Shown piece by piece: positions 4,520-5,990 of a stretch of 5,990 bases of DNA. Position 1 is the stretch's first letter. Every line of letters begins with the position of its first letter. The notes beneath the pieces are model-generated. The model did not search any database. It worked only from the letters and a program-made list of their open reading frames with translations, and had not been told where the DNA came from. Origin of the DNA: Candidatus Saccharimonadales bacterium (GTDB taxonomy: Bacteria > Patescibacteriota > Saccharimonadia > Saccharimonadales > Saccharimonadaceae); NCBI GenBank assembly GCA_030145955.1, contig JASLCR010000083.1:1-5990 (forward strand). Reading direction: 5' to 3'. The position numbers and the translations under genes were made by a program.

Positions 4520-5692
4520 CTACTTCTTTTTCCCTTTTGCAGCCTGTATGATCATCTTTGCCATATCATCTGCCGCGTTAGGCATGGCAAATGTATGAAT
4601 AGCCCCTGCAAGCTGACGACGCTTCTCTGGACTTGTGAGCAGCGATGTTACCGCATCAAGAAGTAATGTCGGTGATTTCTCAAGTTCTGTTTCAGCCACG
4701 AGTTGCACTGCATCTTTCTTCGCATATACAGCAGCGTTCTTTGTCTGATGTCCACCAGCAAGGTTCGGATTTGGTATTAGCACTGTTGGCTTCGCCAGTG
4801 ACGAAAGTTCAAGCAACGTTGTTGCCCCCGCACGCGCAACAACAACTTCAGCAGCAGCAAGTGCCGCAACCATATCGTTACCAAGAAATGGATGCAATTG
4901 AAATACAGAGGTGTCTTTATGATGCTTTAGCAGTTCAGCAAGCTCTGGGTACTGATAATCTCCCGAAAGTAGCATGACATTCGCTATAGCAAGCAGCTGA
5001 TCGAGTATCGCAACAACTGCGTCATTTACCGGCTTCGCACCCAACCCGCCACCAGTAACAACAACCAGAGGTCGATGAGGTGAAAAGCCGAGCCGTTCTA
5101 CAAATGCACGCCTCTCGTCCTCTGCATAAACACGAAAATCGGGATTAATTGGTATACCGACATAGCTTGCTTTTTCAACTGGATAGCGATAATGGTCAAG
5201 CGTTGCACCTGTACCAATCTTTATTGCCCACTTTGAAAGAATCGAATTTGCTAAGCCTGGATGAGCATCTGAATCATGTAATACTACCGGTACTCTTAAA
5301 ATTCGAGCCGCAATTCCAACAGGTACACTTACAAAGCCGCCCTTACAAAATACGACGTCTGGCCGCCAGAATAGCATACGCCACACACTCTGAAAAATAC
5401 CACCAATCATACGAAACATATCAATAATATTGGGAATAACAAGGGTACGAAACCTCAGCAATTGCTTCCACAGCGGCACGCCGTAAAAGCGCCGCACCTT
5501 ACCTGAGGCAACTTTTTGTACCTGTATAGAAGAATCGTAGGCACCTACTGCTTCTTGAGTACGGCGATAAAAAGACGCGTCCGACCAAACACGAACTTCA
5601 AGATCACTTTGATGTCTACTGAGTGCTTTGAGTACGGCGACGATAGGCGTCACGTGACCGCCCGAGCCTCCGCCCACTGCGAGGATTTTCAT
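4520..5692 (-). CDS. murG: UDP-GlcNAc:undecaprenyl-PP-MurNAc-pentapeptide GlcNAc transferase
   Basis: MurG adds GlcNAc to lipid I to form lipid II at the inner face of the membrane, the last cytoplasmic step of peptidoglycan precursor synthesis. The 390-residue GT-B glycosyltransferase begins with the classic lipid-binding glycine loop GGGSGGHVTP (7-16). CKGGFVSVPVGIAAR (116-130) and HDSDAHPGLAN (139-149) stand where E. coli has GMGGYVSGP and HEQNGIAGLTN. The C-terminal domain shows TGGGLGAKPVN (213-223), the RAGATTLLEL block (287-296) that carries the UDP-GlcNAc-contacting Glu, and GGHQTKNA (313-320). It is somewhat longer than the usual 350-370, partly through a hydrophobic and basic stretch at about 72-110 that may rest on the membrane. 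Start 5692 has a strong SD, AAGGAGG, 5 nt upstream. The gene overlaps ftsW by 77 nt and is followed 7 nt later by ftsQ. Confidence 0.95.
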   Translation of the reverse strand: MKILAVGGGSGGHVTPIVAVLKALSRHQSDLEVRVWSDASFYRRTQEAVGAYDSSIQVQKVASGKVRRFYGVPLWKQLLRFRTLVIPNIIDMFRMIGGIFQSVWRMLFWRPDVVFCKGGFVSVPVGIAARILRVPVVLHDSDAHPGLANSILSKWAIKIGTGATLDHYRYPVEKASYVGIPINPDFRVYAEDERRAFVERLGFSPHRPLVVVTGGGLGAKPVNDAVVAILDQLLAIANVMLLSGDYQYPELAELLKHHKDTSVFQLHPFLGNDMVAALAAAEVVVARAGATTLLELSSLAKPTVLIPNPNLAGGHQTKNAAVYAKKDAVQLVAETELEKSPTLLLDAVTSLLTSPEKRRQLAGAIHTFAMPNAADDMAKMIIQAAKGKKK

Positions 5693-5990
5693 TTCCCCCT
5701 CCTTCTACTTCAGTATAACTCGTTGTGTACTGTGAAAGTTGAAAAACCAAGCCTAATGCACCAGCTACGAATACCATACTGGTTCCACCAAAGCTCAGAA
5801 GTGGCAATGTAATACCAGTCAATGGAATAAGGCCAGTCATGGCAGCAATATTAAGCATGACATGTGCACCAATCCATCCAAAAACTCCCGCTACAACAAG
5901 CCGCATAGTAATATTCGGTAGATGATCTGCTGTCTTAAGCACTCGCATTAAAAGCGCAAAAAAGAGCCCAAGAATACTGACAAGTCCAAC
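5616..5990 (-). CDS. ftsW: Septal peptidoglycan polymerase FtsW, C-terminal part (5' end outside window)
   Basis: This SEDS-family membrane protein polymerises septal glycan strands from lipid II with its partner FtsI. The 124 visible residues contain three hydrophobic segments: VGLVSILGLFFALLM, LVVAGVFGWIGAHVMLNIAA, and LLSFGGTSMVFVAGALGLVF. Between the last two lies the diagnostic GLIPLTGITLPLLSFGGTS loop, conserved in FtsW/RodA/SpoVE. The placement upstream of murG favours FtsW over RodA. The frame remains open to the window edge, so the gene is truncated by the window, not broken. The C-terminal tail is basic and runs 77 nt into murG in another frame (RSGRRLGRSRDAYRRRTQ), ending at TAG 5616-5618. 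The tail's Gly/Arg composition is imposed in part by the murG glycine-loop codons on the same DNA. Confidence 0.92.
   Translation of the reverse strand, partial: VGLVSILGLFFALLMRVLKTADHLPNITMRLVVAGVFGWIGAHVMLNIAAMTGLIPLTGITLPLLSFGGTSMVFVAGALGLVFQLSQYTTSYTEVEGGGNENPRSGRRLGRSRDAYRRRTQSTQ
5698..5704 (-). promoter_or_regulatory. Strong Shine-Dalgarno of murG, inside ftsW
   Basis: AAGGAGG (5704 to 5698) lies 5 nt before the murG ATG and within the ftsW coding sequence, supporting coupled translation. It contrasts with yaaA, the DUF4342 gene and the hypothetical gene, which lack a usable SD. Confidence 0.8.

Noticed and set aside
5149..5427. Plus-strand open frame opposite murG
   Set aside because: Shadow of murG, with no start signal or protein-like features.

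Overview
The window looks like chromosome from a small-genome bacterium of the Patescibacteria (CPR) type, most likely Saccharibacteria or a close relative. This is inferred from the compact genes, the trimmed MetK, a MurG with an HDSDAHPG motif instead of HEQN, a divergent FtsQ, and an abbreviated ftsW-murG-ftsQ order. No rRNA or other taxonomic marker is present, so the assignment is moderate. No mobile element, CRISPR array, tRNA or rRNA was seen.

Layout. Positions 2-178 (+) hold the C-terminal end of a membrane-anchored protein. It converges on yaaA (188-967, -), a peroxide-stress/DUF328 family gene. yaaA is divergent from a small DUF4342 gene (981-1226, +). Only 13 bp separate the two start codons, and both appear to be read from overlapping promoters as leaderless mRNAs. 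An extended -10 promoter (1239-1247) then drives a SAM-I riboswitch (about 1270-1389) and its expression platform (to 1446) in front of metK (1448-2440, +), the gene for S-adenosylmethionine synthetase. metK converges on a one-span membrane protein of unknown function (2437-2796, -), and the two genes share one CTAG as both stop codons. A stretch of about 760 bp without a convincing gene follows (2797-3555). The rest of the window is a minus-strand division and peptidoglycan operon: 3' end of ftsW (5616-5990), murG (4520-5692) and ftsQ (3556-4512), closed by a hairpin terminator.

How the parts work together. MetK makes SAM, and the riboswitch lets SAM shut off its own synthase. Both alternative folds can be drawn from the sequence, and in the SAM-bound fold the metK Shine-Dalgarno is buried in a hairpin. 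FtsW (septal glycan polymerase), MurG (lipid II synthesis) and FtsQ (divisome scaffold) act together at the division site and appear translationally coupled: ftsW and murG overlap by 77 nt, and the ftsQ ribosome site overlaps the murG stop.

The strongest items for a second look are the two-helix switch in the metK leader and the repeated pattern of a -10 box 5-7 nt before an ATG, which points to leaderless transcripts beside SD-led operon genes. I found no wholly new multi-gene system.
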